This document shows, piece by piece, positions 32,784-40,752 of a DNA stretch of 64,000 nucleotides (the stretch's first letter is position 1; every line of letters starts with the position of its first letter). The translations under genes and the position numbers were made by a program. The notes below the pieces were generated by a model. That model saw only the letters and a list, made by a program, of their open reading frames with translations, ran no database searches and was not told the origin of the DNA. The stretch comes from Cyanobacteria bacterium TGS_CYA1. GTDB taxonomy: Bacteria > Cyanobacteriota > Vampirovibrionia > Obscuribacterales > Obscuribacteraceae. The stretch spans positions 496,001 to 560,000 of the forward strand of contig JAHCIQ010000002.1 of NCBI GenBank assembly GCA_026129135.1, written 5' to 3'.

Positions 32784-33232
32784 ATTATTGTCTCCGCATG
32801 ATGCCCCAGTTTATGCAAAAGCGTTATCAAAGTATTTCGCTCTTGCTCGCTTAAAGGCGACATGATTTGCTCCATATCTTTTGCATGCGTTTTAAAGGCA
32901 CGCTCAATTAGTTTTTGTCCTTTAGGGGTAAGTGAAACCAGTCTGGCGCGCCTATCATTGGGGTCATTTTTGCGCTCTACCAGCCCCTGAGATTCGAGCC
33001 TGTCCACTGCGGCAGTCATCGAGCTGCTCGTGAGCAAAACTTTGCTTCCTAATGCATTTATGGGCAAATCGCCTTTGTGCAACAAAGCTTCAAGCACTCC
33101 AAAATCCGACACCCCGAGTTCCAGCAATTGAATACGACGGTGCGCATAGGTTTCTACTGCGCGCGCTGTTTTCCACAATAACAGCCAGGCGTGGATGCCG
33201 CTTGTATTTGGATTTTGCTTAGCTTTTTTCAT
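32780..33232 (-). CDS. MarR-family transcriptional regulator
   Basis: Encodes 150 residues with the MarR winged helix: GVLEALLHKGDLPINALGSKVLLTSSSMTAAVDRLESQGLVERK, then the wing NDPNDRRARLVSLTPKG. MarR proteins bind as dimers to inverted repeats and are often released by phenolic or oxidant ligands. It is co-translated with pirin and divergent from an EamA exporter. A palindrome at 33253-33279 in the shared promoter region is its likely operator. The gene set fits a response to an aromatic or oxidative compound. Confidence 0.93.
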   Translation of the reverse strand: MKKAKQNPNTSGIHAWLLLWKTARAVETYAHRRIQLLELGVSDFGVLEALLHKGDLPINALGSKVLLTSSSMTAAVDRLESQGLVERKNDPNDRRARLVSLTPKGQKLIERAFKTHAKDMEQIMSPLSEQERNTLITLLHKLGHHAETII

Positions 33233-33252
33233 TTTATCTCGTTTTCCGATAT

Positions 33253-33279
33253 TTCGATATCGAGATATATTATATCGAA
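33253..33279. promoter_or_regulatory. probable MarR operator
   Basis: TTCGATAT (33253-33260) and ATATCGAA (33272-33279) form a perfect 8-bp inverted repeat with an 11-base spacer, giving half-site centres about 19 bases apart, typical for a dimeric winged-helix protein. A further CGATAT half-site lies at 33247-33252. It sits 21 bases upstream of marR and 60 bases upstream of the divergent exporter gene, so one site could control both. Confidence 0.75.
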
Positions 33280-33339
33280 GTTTTTCACATGTCGCAAGTC
33301 AAGAAGCAAGAATCGGGTCAAACCCTCTAGAATTAGACG

Positions 33340-34278
33340 ATGACAAGCAAAAATCAAAAAGCTTTACTGTGGATTACGCTGGCAATTCTTGCCGCGTCAA
33401 TTGAACCTATCGTGGTTAAACTGGGCTATGCTGGCAATATTACACCAAGCGAACTCCTAGTCGTAAAAAACATCACAGGCGCCATTTTGATAGTGCCAAT
33501 GACCTGGTCTTTCGGCAAATTGCGTTGGATAGGCTGGAAAAACGTTCAAAAAATTATGGCTGTGGCTCTGCTTTTGCTTTGCACGAACACTTTGACCTTG
33601 TTTGCGCTTCAGTCTATAAGCGCTGTACTGATGATTACTATTATCACAACCACTCCAGCCCTAGTAGCTTTGATGAACGAGCGCATAGGACGAGATGTAC
33701 TTGCACCCACTTTCTGGCTTGGATTTTTTCTTTGTTTTGCTGGCGTAATAATGGGATTGAATTTCAATGATATTACATTCAGTACCATGGGTCTGGTTAT
33801 GATTTTTGGTGCAGTAATCAGCTCGACCTGTTATCGCGTTCTGATGGAAACCACCACGGCCGAATTCACACCAGCATTGGTATCGACCTATACATTTTTG
33901 ATTAATGGATTCATTACTTTATTCTTGATTGCTCCATTTGTTGGCATGCCCAAACAAGCAAGTTTCGGAATTGGACTATGGATTGGGCTGGCAGCAGCTG
34001 CGGCTAACGTGGCTTTTCTATACGCCTTGAATCTGGTAGGTTCAACTCGAATTTCTCTTTTAAACATGTTACAGCGTCCTGCCATGGTGGTCGCTGCAGC
34101 GGTAATCTTGCACGAGCCGCTCAACTGGCAGACTTGTGTTGGCATTTTGCTTGCCACTATCGGCATACAACTTGCAAAAGTGACAAAGCGAGCACACAAA
34201 GACGAAAAATTGCCCGCCCCAGACTCGGCAAGCATAGCCGGGGAAACTGAAAAGGATTGTGATAAGCTAAAGCAATGA
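33340..34278 (+). CDS. EamA/DMT superfamily transporter
   Basis: Encodes 312 residues with about ten membrane helices in two EamA repeats. The first ends with ALQSISAVLMITIITTTPALVALM and the second with YALNLVGSTRISLLNMLQRPAMVVAAAVILHEPL, the usual family signatures. Members export metabolites such as amino acids or drugs, and the substrate cannot be inferred. It is divergent from marR-pirin across a shared operator, suggesting control by that regulator. Its stop overlaps the start of the next small membrane protein by four bases. Confidence 0.9.
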   Translation: MTSKNQKALLWITLAILAASIEPIVVKLGYAGNITPSELLVVKNITGAILIVPMTWSFGKLRWIGWKNVQKIMAVALLLLCTNTLTLFALQSISAVLMITIITTTPALVALMNERIGRDVLAPTFWLGFFLCFAGVIMGLNFNDITFSTMGLVMIFGAVISSTCYRVLMETTTAEFTPALVSTYTFLINGFITLFLIAPFVGMPKQASFGIGLWIGLAAAAANVAFLYALNLVGSTRISLLNMLQRPAMVVAAAVILHEPLNWQTCVGILLATIGIQLAKVTKRAHKDEKLPAPDSASIAGETEKDCDKLKQ

Positions 34279-34607
34279 GCGAAGAAGCAACAAAATTAGA
34301 CGAAAAGACAGCTAACGACACGGTGGTTGAAGAAGTCAAAACCACAGACGTCAGTTCTAAGCCCCGCTCACCTGAACGAGGCATGAGCAATCCCCTTGCT
34401 TTTCTAATTCTTTTTTCTCTTCCATTTGGTTATATGGTCAGTTCGTTGAGCGGACAATACGCCACTCATGCTACTTTTGCCATGGTTGCTCTCTTCATTA
34501 TCACTTCGCTTATGGACCAAGATAAGAACAGCCGCTACACAGGCTTTTTATTTGCTGTACTCTGGTCATGCGCCGGAGTGCTGTTCTATAACATGCGCGG
34601 CATTTAG
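34275..34607 (+). CDS. small membrane protein coupled to the EamA transporter
   Basis: Encodes 110 residues. The first 40 are polar and acidic (DEKTANDTVVEEVKTTDVSS). Two or three short hydrophobic stretches follow (LAFLILFSLPFGYMVSSL, ATFAMVALFIITSLM, GFLFAVLWSCAGVLFY). No family was recognised. The ATGA overlap with the transporter gene indicates co-translation and a possible accessory role. Confidence 0.7.
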   Translation: MSEEATKLDEKTANDTVVEEVKTTDVSSKPRSPERGMSNPLAFLILFSLPFGYMVSSLSGQYATHATFAMVALFIITSLMDQDKNSRYTGFLFAVLWSCAGVLFYNMRGI

Positions 34608-34627
34608 AACTCTAAGCTTATTTAGCT

Positions 34628-34666
34628 GGGGGGGGGAATTCTAGAGATTCCAGCTGCCCACTGGAA
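34628..34666. other. poly-G tract and small inverted repeat between convergent genes
   Basis: The 169-base gap between the convergent genes ending at 34607 and 34777 holds a run of nine G (34628-34636) and a 6-bp inverted repeat (TTCCAG 34648-34653, CTGGAA 34661-34666) without a following T-run. I see no gene here. The G-run is unusual for this sequence and could be a slippage site or an assembly error. Confidence 0.4.
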
Positions 34667-34776
34667 GTTAGACATACTTTGACGTTCATCCTCCTGGAAT
34701 ACACCCATCCTATAAGCTAGCTGGATGTCAAGCTATAATTAAAGCCGCAAACATAGATTAAATTGGAAATTCGAAG

Positions 34777-35763
34777 CTACTTAGGATTGCGCACGAACTC
34801 GAACAGTTCAGCCAGAGTATTGTCCATACTGGTTATTTCGGCCTTTAAGTCTTCGATCATGGCCACCCTATCGTCGATAAGGCCAATGTCAAATTTAATC
34901 TTGCCGTCACGCTTACCGCTCAATTGTTCCTGGCGTTCTTTTTTACTCATCCGGTGACCACCATGCACTAGACAGTATCCATTTGTTTCCCAGCGCTCGA
35001 CCAGCGCCTGACGCCTGGTCAGACCAGATTTGTTTGTGGTTGATACTGTATTCAAAAAGGTCCAGACACTTTCTGGATAAAAACCATCGGAGTTATCGTT
35101 ATAAATAATATGACCCAATAAATTAGGCAGTCCAGTTTCGATTCTGTGCTCTTTGCGCATGTTTTTCAACGCCAATAGAGCAAGAGCAGCCTGACCTGCA
35201 CCTTCTACCACGTCTAGTGTGGCTGGCGCTCTGAAGTCTACCTCACCCAGTGCAAGTGATCCAGACAAAATTCCAGTGACACCACCTGCGATGAGGTCGC
35301 CATACGAGTTATATTTAATAGCTTTATCTTGATGCTCGGCAAGGGTAGCTTTAATAGCTTCAGCACCAGCTTTTTGTCTATCTACATGATTGATTGCACG
35401 ACGCATGTCAAAATGAAACGACAGAATTTGTTCGTTCATTTCTTGCTTACCAAGAATTATATTTAGTTTGCCATCAGCAGAATTTCTATCGGCAGTTTGC
35501 ATTGCTTGTTTGTAATCAAGCAATTTGCTGTCTATATTCCAGGCACGAGTGAGCAATTGGGTATCAGGCGTGAGGTCACCTGTGACAGAAGCTGTTTTGA
35601 TTGCTTCTTTATGATGGGCGTGCTCGTGCGCCTGCCTTACAATCGTATTCTTGGAATGATGCGGCAAAGTAGGCTTTGCTTCAAGCGCAAGACTGGTAGA
35701 TGAAGATAGAATGAGCGAAAGGGTAAAAGGGACGAAAACTTTTTTACTATTAGCAAACGCCAC
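34777..35763 (-). CDS. secreted hypothetical protein downstream of ileS
   Basis: Encodes 328 residues from a GTG at 35763 with GAGAGG just upstream. A signal peptide (VFVPFTLSLILSSSTSLALE) is followed by a His-rich stretch (HEHAHHKE). A helical region follows, with a Gly/Ala-rich hydrophobic segment (GDLIAGGVTGILSGSLALGE) and a second part with GFYPESVWTFLNTVSTT. The last 40 residues are likely a coiled coil (IDDRVAMIEDLKAEITSM). No family was recognised. It begins 13 bases after the ileS stop and so probably shares the ileS transcript and its leader control. Confidence 0.7.
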   Translation of the reverse strand: MAFANSKKVFVPFTLSLILSSSTSLALEAKPTLPHHSKNTIVRQAHEHAHHKEAIKTASVTGDLTPDTQLLTRAWNIDSKLLDYKQAMQTADRNSADGKLNIILGKQEMNEQILSFHFDMRRAINHVDRQKAGAEAIKATLAEHQDKAIKYNSYGDLIAGGVTGILSGSLALGEVDFRAPATLDVVEGAGQAALALLALKNMRKEHRIETGLPNLLGHIIYNDNSDGFYPESVWTFLNTVSTTNKSGLTRRQALVERWETNGYCLVHGGHRMSKKERQEQLSGKRDGKIKFDIGLIDDRVAMIEDLKAEITSMDNTLAELFEFVRNPK

Positions 35764-35776
35764 TATTTTTCCTCTC

Positions 35777-38659
35777 TTATTTTGCTGATTCTACTTCGGC
35801 ACAAGGCTTGCAAAGTTCGGCGAAATTTTTGTCATGACCGGTGGTGGTCGTGTATTTCCAGCATCTGCCGCACTTTTCACCATCGGCTTTGAGCACGAAA
35901 ATATTCATTCCGTTTTCTTTTACTTCGCTTAAAGGCTCGAGTGATTCCACTTTGGTAGTGCCTTTTCCGTTTTCGACTTGCGCCTGCGAGGTGATGAAAA
36001 ATCCAGGCAGATTTTCACCAAGCGATATTATTTTATCGCTAAGAGTAGTGTCTTCCACTTTTATAAGAACCTGAGCCTCAAGCGAGCTACCGATTTTTCT
36101 TGCCGCTCGCGCTTGCTCGAGGGCTTTATTCACAGTGTCTCTGGTGATTATCAGCTGACTCCAGAACTGATCAAGATTGGGGTTCAGCAAGCTTTCATCC
36201 ACTTCGGGATAATCGGCAAGCAGCACACTTTCTTCTTTGAAAGAAGAATGAGCTTTCAATGCTTCAGGTACGTGCTGCCAGATGTCTTCCGCCATATGAG
36301 GATTGACTGGAGCAAGCACACGAACGAGAACGCTCAATAATTTTGCAAGAACGGTCTGCACCGAGCGACGAGCCTTTGACTTTGGAGCAGTCGTGTAAAG
36401 AGTGTCTTTAGCGATATCGAAATAGAAATTGGATAATTCGACGTTGCAAAAGTTTTGCAGCAATTGATAATACTTGAAATACTGGAAGTTATCGAAATCT
36501 TTGATGATTTCTTTGAGCACTTCTTGCAAGCGGTGCAAGATATATTTGTCTATGTCTTGCAGTTCCTCATAAGGGACAGTGTCTTTTACTGGGTCGAAAT
36601 CATAAAGATTTCCGAGCATATAACGTGCTGTGTTGCGCAGCTTTTTATAAACATCGGCTAACTGAGCAAGCAAGTTTTTGCCACAGCGTATATCGTCTGT
36701 GTAATTAACCGAAGCCACCCAGAGACGCAAAACGTCAGCGCCATATTCTTTGATTACTTGTTGCGGCTCGACTATATTTCCAAGCGATTTGGACATTTTG
36801 CGACCGCTTTCATCCACTACGAATCCGTGGGTGACGACTGTTTTATAGGGAGCACGTCCATGCAAAGCCACACTGGTCAAAAGTGATGATTGGAACCAGC
36901 CGCGGTGCTGGTCAGAACCTTCTAGATACAATTCGACCGGGGTGCCTTTGAGATAAGAACGACTGTCTACCACTGCAGAATGTGTAACCCCAGAATCAAA
37001 CCAGACATCCATGATATCTGTTTCTTTTTCAAACTCTTTGCCATCGCATTTAGAACATTTGGCTGTGTCACCAAGCATTTCTTCTGGTGTTAGCAACCAC
37101 CATGCATCCGAACCTGCAAGCCTGCCATCGTGTTCGATAGTTTCATATGCGGTGGCAACCTTTTCCATCGATTCACCGCTCATCAAAGGTTCGCGACAGC
37201 CTTTGCAATAGAAAACTGGAATGGGAACACCCCAGACTCTCTGTCTTGAGATACACCAATCTGCTCTGTTTTCCACCATGGAATAAATTCTATTTCTTCC
37301 AGTTGCAGGAACCCAGGTTACTTGATCGATCGCAGCAAGAGCTTGTTGTCTGAAGCCATCTACAGAAGCAAACCATTGTTCGGTGGCTCTAAAGATCAAC
37401 GGTTTTTTACAGCGCCAGCAGTGCGGATAACTGTGCGAGTAGGTTTCATGATTTAACAAAACACCGATTTCTTTCAAATGCTCGACTATTTTTGCATTGG
37501 CTTCGTCGTATCGAAGGCCGCTTGCCACCACTCCAGCCTCTTCGGTAAGAACACCGCGACCATCGATAGGAGAAACTATGCCTAAGTTGTATTTTTGTCC
37601 TATTTCAAAGTCTTCAGGACCGTGTCCAGGAGCTGTGTGTACGCAGCCAGAACCAGTGTCGTCAGTGACGTGAGTGCCACATATAACTCTTGACAGTCTA
37701 TCCAAAAATGGATGCTTACATTCGAGCATCTCTAAATCGGAACCTTTGCAAGTTCCAAGCACTTTGCCTTCGATGCCTGTTTTTTCTTGAAATGCCTGGC
37801 GCAACTTGTCTACCACAACGAGCACTCCATGCTCTTTGGTATCCAAAAATTCGTATGTAAATTCAGGATGTAGACACACAGCCAGGTTTCCAGGCAAGGT
37901 CCAGGGAGTGGTGGTCCAGATAACGAAATGAACTGTTTTATCTGGAGAAACGAAGTCTGGCAATTTGCCTTTGCCTTCAGAAGCTTTTTTGTCGAGTTCG
38001 AATTTAACGAAAATAGAATGTGACTTATGCTCACAATATTCTACTTCTGCCTCAGCCAGAGCCGTTTCACAAGTAGGACACCACTGGACTGATTTCAGTC
38101 CTTTATATAAATAGCCCTTCTGAGCCATTTTAGAGAATACGCGAATTTGCGCAGCCTCGAATTTGGGATCGAGTGTTACGTAAGGATTCTCCCACTCGCC
38201 CCAGACGCCAAGACGTTTGAAATTACCTTCCTGACCTGGCAGATTATGCAGTGCAAATTCACGACACTTGGCTCTGAGCTCTACTTGGGTCATAGAGCGA
38301 CGACCGCCTTTGACATTTTTGCAAACAGCATTTTCGATAGGCAGACCGTGCGAGTCATAGCCTGGCACGTAAGGACTGTAGAAACCACGAGCAGACTTAT
38401 AGCGAGTTACTATGTCTTTGAGAATTTTGTTCAAAGCGGTGCCGATGTGTATCTTATCCGAACTGAGATAAGGCGGGCCATCGTGCAAAACGAATTTTGG
38501 AGCGTCTTTTCGCTTTTCGACCGACTTTTGATAAATCTCGTTATCCTGCCAGTATTTTTGAAACTCGATTTCACGAACGGCGCTGTTAGCCTTCATCGAG
38601 AAATCGGTCTGAGGCAGATTGAGGTTATAACTTTTCTTTTTATCTTTTTCGCCTGTCAT
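35777..38659 (-). CDS. ileS: isoleucyl-tRNA synthetase
   Basis: Encodes 960 residues and attaches isoleucine to tRNA-Ile in the cytoplasm. It has the class I signature (GPPYLSSDKIHIGTALNKIL near 60-78, HIGT in place of HIGH), then GYDSHGLPIE, the editing (CP1) domain with WTTTPWTLPGNLAV and GTGCVHTAPGHG-like GSGCVHTAPGHGPEDF, WFDSGVTHSAV, SDQHRGWFQSS and GRKMSKSLGN near 623. It ends with a C-terminal zinc finger (CGRCWKY and CKPC). Length is normal for the bacterial zinc-finger type. AGGAAA eight bases before the ATG supports the start. The 5' leader carries a leader peptide and terminator that point to attenuation by isoleucine supply. Confidence 0.97.
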   Translation of the reverse strand: MTGEKDKKKSYNLNLPQTDFSMKANSAVREIEFQKYWQDNEIYQKSVEKRKDAPKFVLHDGPPYLSSDKIHIGTALNKILKDIVTRYKSARGFYSPYVPGYDSHGLPIENAVCKNVKGGRRSMTQVELRAKCREFALHNLPGQEGNFKRLGVWGEWENPYVTLDPKFEAAQIRVFSKMAQKGYLYKGLKSVQWCPTCETALAEAEVEYCEHKSHSIFVKFELDKKASEGKGKLPDFVSPDKTVHFVIWTTTPWTLPGNLAVCLHPEFTYEFLDTKEHGVLVVVDKLRQAFQEKTGIEGKVLGTCKGSDLEMLECKHPFLDRLSRVICGTHVTDDTGSGCVHTAPGHGPEDFEIGQKYNLGIVSPIDGRGVLTEEAGVVASGLRYDEANAKIVEHLKEIGVLLNHETYSHSYPHCWRCKKPLIFRATEQWFASVDGFRQQALAAIDQVTWVPATGRNRIYSMVENRADWCISRQRVWGVPIPVFYCKGCREPLMSGESMEKVATAYETIEHDGRLAGSDAWWLLTPEEMLGDTAKCSKCDGKEFEKETDIMDVWFDSGVTHSAVVDSRSYLKGTPVELYLEGSDQHRGWFQSSLLTSVALHGRAPYKTVVTHGFVVDESGRKMSKSLGNIVEPQQVIKEYGADVLRLWVASVNYTDDIRCGKNLLAQLADVYKKLRNTARYMLGNLYDFDPVKDTVPYEELQDIDKYILHRLQEVLKEIIKDFDNFQYFKYYQLLQNFCNVELSNFYFDIAKDTLYTTAPKSKARRSVQTVLAKLLSVLVRVLAPVNPHMAEDIWQHVPEALKAHSSFKEESVLLADYPEVDESLLNPNLDQFWSQLIITRDTVNKALEQARAARKIGSSLEAQVLIKVEDTTLSDKIISLGENLPGFFITSQAQVENGKGTTKVESLEPLSEVKENGMNIFVLKADGEKCGRCWKYTTTTGHDKNFAELCKPCAEVESAK

Positions 38660-38670
38660 TGCATTTTCCT

Positions 38671-38702
38671 AAAAACAAAAACGCCAACGCTTCTGCGCTG
38701 GC
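38671..38702 (-). terminator. intrinsic terminator (attenuator) just before ileS
   Basis: On the minus strand GCCAGCGC (38702-38695), loop AGAA, then GCGTTGGC (38690-38683) form an 8-bp stem with one G-U pair, followed by GTTTTTGTTTTT (38682-38671). The T-run ends directly at the Shine-Dalgarno AGGAAA of ileS, so this terminator can only stop transcription entering ileS from its own promoter. Its 5' arm can also pair with an upstream segment, giving a switch. Confidence 0.88.
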
Positions 38703-38729
38703 TTAAGTATCGATACTAAATGAGCCAGC
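38697..38729 (-). promoter_or_regulatory. antiterminator hairpin in the ileS leader
   Basis: On the minus strand GCTGGCT (38729-38723) is complementary to AGCCAGC (38703-38697), which is the 5' arm of the terminator, so the two hairpins exclude each other. The loop itself holds a perfect palindrome AGTATCGATACT (38717-38706). An AGCCTGC at 38770-38764, inside the leader ORF just before the Ile codons, can pair with the same GCTGGCT with one mismatch, giving the classical 1:2, 2:3 and 3:4 arrangement of attenuators. Confidence 0.78.
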
Positions 38730-38733
38730 TACA

Positions 38734-38787
38734 TTACTGCACAATAATGATAATCCCAGTGCCGCAGGCTTGCTGAGGATGTAACAT
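38734..38787 (-). CDS. ileS leader peptide with four consecutive Ile codons
   Basis: A 17-codon ORF reads MLHPQQACGTGIIIIVQ and stops with TAA at 38736-38734. The Ile codons are ATT ATC ATT ATT at 38754-38743, followed by GTG (Val). A GTG at 38820 could extend it by 11 codons, adding two more Ile. No clear Shine-Dalgarno precedes either start, which is the main weakness. The position is right for control: a ribosome stalled at the Ile codons would cover AGCCTGC (38770-38764) and leave GCTGGCT (38729-38723) free to form the antiterminator. It should act in cis as a sensor of charged tRNA-Ile, with no function as a protein. Confidence 0.8.
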   Translation of the reverse strand: MLHPQQACGTGIIIIVQ

Positions 38788-38848
38788 GAAAGAATCGCAA
38801 GTAAAAATAATTCTGGACACGACTTTAGGATCAAAAGGGCACTAAATC

Positions 38849-38877
38849 AGGATATATAAGCTTCTTTGGGTCGTCAA
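38849..38877 (-). promoter_or_regulatory. sigma-70-type promoter of the ileS leader
   Basis: On the minus strand TTGACG (38877-38872) and TATCCT (38854-38849) are 17 bases apart, close to the -35 and -10 consensus. Transcription would start near 38842, giving a leader of about 180 bases that contains the leader ORF, the antiterminator and the terminator before the ileS ATG at 38659. Confidence 0.68.
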
Positions 38878-38953
38878 GAAAAGTTGTGGTCCAAGCTATA
38901 AATAAGTACAGAATCGCAAGAATTAGTTACAGTTCATAACCGAGGAAACCATT

Positions 38954-39742
38954 TTGCGAACAGAACGATTAATAGCCCTCAAAGCCGCGCACGCCGCAGG
39001 AGCCTTGCATAAAGAAAAGCTGGGTAATTTGACCTGTATCGATTACAAGAGCGCCTTCAACCTGGTAACTGAAGTGGACAAGGCGGCAGAGGCGATGATT
39101 CTCGATATTTTAAAAGCCGAATTTCCCAACGACAACTATCTGGCAGAAGAAACCGGGGCAAGCGCAGTATCTGACAATGGCAGACGCTGGCTCATAGACC
39201 CGCTTGATGGAACCACTAATTATGCACACGCTTACCCCTTTTTCAGTGTGTCTATCGCGCTTGAAGAAGACGGTGAAATAACTCTAGGCGTCGTGCACAA
39301 TGCTGTATCACAAGAATTATTCTGGGCTGAAAAAGGGCTTGGTGCAAGGCTAAATGACAGAGTAATTTCTGTTTCTTGCAATTCCAAATTAGGTTCGTCT
39401 CTGCTTGCGACCGGCTTTCCACCCGATACCAAAAATTCTCGTTTTCACAATATGACCGAATTCACTACTATTACCAACGCCTCTCATGGGGTGCGTCGTG
39501 ATGGATCTGCTGCGCTCGACTTATGCTTTGTTGCATGCGGACGTCTTGATGGATTCTGGGAAAAGAAACTGGCACCCTGGGATGTTGCAGCAGGAAGTCT
39601 TATCGTTCGCGAAGCCGGCGGTCGAGTGACAAATCTAGAGAACGGTCCACTCGACATGAATTCAGGACATATTCTTGCTACAAATGGACTGATTCACAAA
39701 GAAATGGTCAACATTTTCCAGGAATGTTGCACTAGTGCTTGA
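38954..39742 (+). CDS. inositol monophosphatase family protein
   Basis: Encodes 262 residues from a TTG at 38954, supported by CGAGGA eight bases upstream. The lithium-sensitive phosphatase signature is complete: LAEETGA (Glu), WLIDPLDGTTNYAHAYPFF (two metal Asp) and APWDVAAGSLIVREAGGRV (third Asp). It would remove phosphate from inositol monophosphate or related sugar phosphates using magnesium. In many bacteria the SuhB member also acts in rRNA transcription, which cannot be judged here. It is divergent from ileS. Confidence 0.92.
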   Translation: MRTERLIALKAAHAAGALHKEKLGNLTCIDYKSAFNLVTEVDKAAEAMILDILKAEFPNDNYLAEETGASAVSDNGRRWLIDPLDGTTNYAHAYPFFSVSIALEEDGEITLGVVHNAVSQELFWAEKGLGARLNDRVISVSCNSKLGSSLLATGFPPDTKNSRFHNMTEFTTITNASHGVRRDGSAALDLCFVACGRLDGFWEKKLAPWDVAAGSLIVREAGGRVTNLENGPLDMNSGHILATNGLIHKEMVNIFQECCTSA

Positions 39743-39747
39743 ACTGC

Positions 39748-40752
39748 TTAAACCACTTTCCAGTTCAGTGTTTGTCCTGCTAAGAAAGGCTTGATGGTGC
39801 CGCAGACTTCAGGCACTTTCCACGGCTCTTTGACGATTTCAATCGAGTGCTGATTGAGTGGAAGGTTATAAAATTCGGCCGCAAATTGAGAGGTGAATGG
39901 CTCGAGTTTGGTTATGGTGCCATAATCTTCGAAAATCTGACATAAGGCTGGAACCAGGACTGGTGCAGTATAGACACCAGCTGCGCCACAAGCGTTCTCT
40001 TTAGCCGAAATGGCGTGAGGAGCGCTATCTGATCCAAGGAAAAATTTTGGATTGCCAGACAAGGCTGCATCTATGATGGCAAGCCGGTCTTTGGGTCGCT
40101 TCGCTACTGGTTTGCAAAAAGCATGTGGGTTCAATGCACCGCCGATGACATCATCTAAGGTCAAATACATATGATGAACAGTCAAAGTACATGCCACATT
40201 GGCTGGCAGAGTTTTTACGCAATCGATAGCGTCTTTGGTAGTGGCATGTTCGAGCACAATGCGAAGTTTTGGAAAGTTCAAAGCCACGTCTTTTAAAACC
40301 GAAAGAAATTCAGTCTCACGATCAAGTGAAAAAGCATTTGGCATTTCACCGTGCAAACAAAGGACCATACCGCATTCTTCCATGGCTTTGTAGACAGGAA
40401 AAAGTGCTTTGAAGTCAGAAACACCGCCTTGCGAATTAGTAGTGACTCCATCGGGATAAAGTTTTCCTGCAATTGCCCCAGCCTGCTTGAGACCATCAAT
40501 TTCGGCAGCAGACGTGGTTGGAACAATTTTAAAAGTCATAAGCGGAGCAAAAAATTTGCCTTTGGTATTAGACAAGACTTCCATTATTTGCATCCGATAA
40601 TTGATTACATCGTTTGCATTCAGTATCGGTGGCATCAAATTAGGCATCACAAGCGCGCGTTCGCACTGCATGGCTGTATACGGCAGGACAGATTCGAGCA
40701 TTTCACCTTGCCTCAGATGAACATGCATATCGTCAATCTTGCGTATAAGCAA
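39748..40752 (-). CDS. pyrC: dihydroorotase
   Basis: Encodes 334 residues from a TTG at 40752 with AAGGAG eight bases upstream. It interconverts carbamoyl aspartate and dihydroorotate, step three of pyrimidine synthesis. It is of the homodimeric E. coli type: DDMHVHLRQGEML (metal His pair), GKLYPDGVTTNSQGG (Lys that is carboxylated), CLHGEMP, LEHATTKDAI and GSDSAPHA (metal Asp). It overlaps the end of pyrD by 20 bases, forming a pyrD-pyrC operon. Confidence 0.96.
   Translation of the reverse strand: MLIRKIDDMHVHLRQGEMLESVLPYTAMQCERALVMPNLMPPILNANDVINYRMQIMEVLSNTKGKFFAPLMTFKIVPTTSAAEIDGLKQAGAIAGKLYPDGVTTNSQGGVSDFKALFPVYKAMEECGMVLCLHGEMPNAFSLDRETEFLSVLKDVALNFPKLRIVLEHATTKDAIDCVKTLPANVACTLTVHHMYLTLDDVIGGALNPHAFCKPVAKRPKDRLAIIDAALSGNPKFFLGSDSAPHAISAKENACGAAGVYTAPVLVPALCQIFEDYGTITKLEPFTSQFAAEFYNLPLNQHSIEIVKEPWKVPEVCGTIKPFLAGQTLNWKVV

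Noticed and set aside
38660-38953. T-box riboswitch upstream of ileS
   Set aside because: No GGTGG-type T-box sequence or specifier-loop layout was seen. The Ile codon run and alternative hairpins fit a leader-peptide attenuator better.
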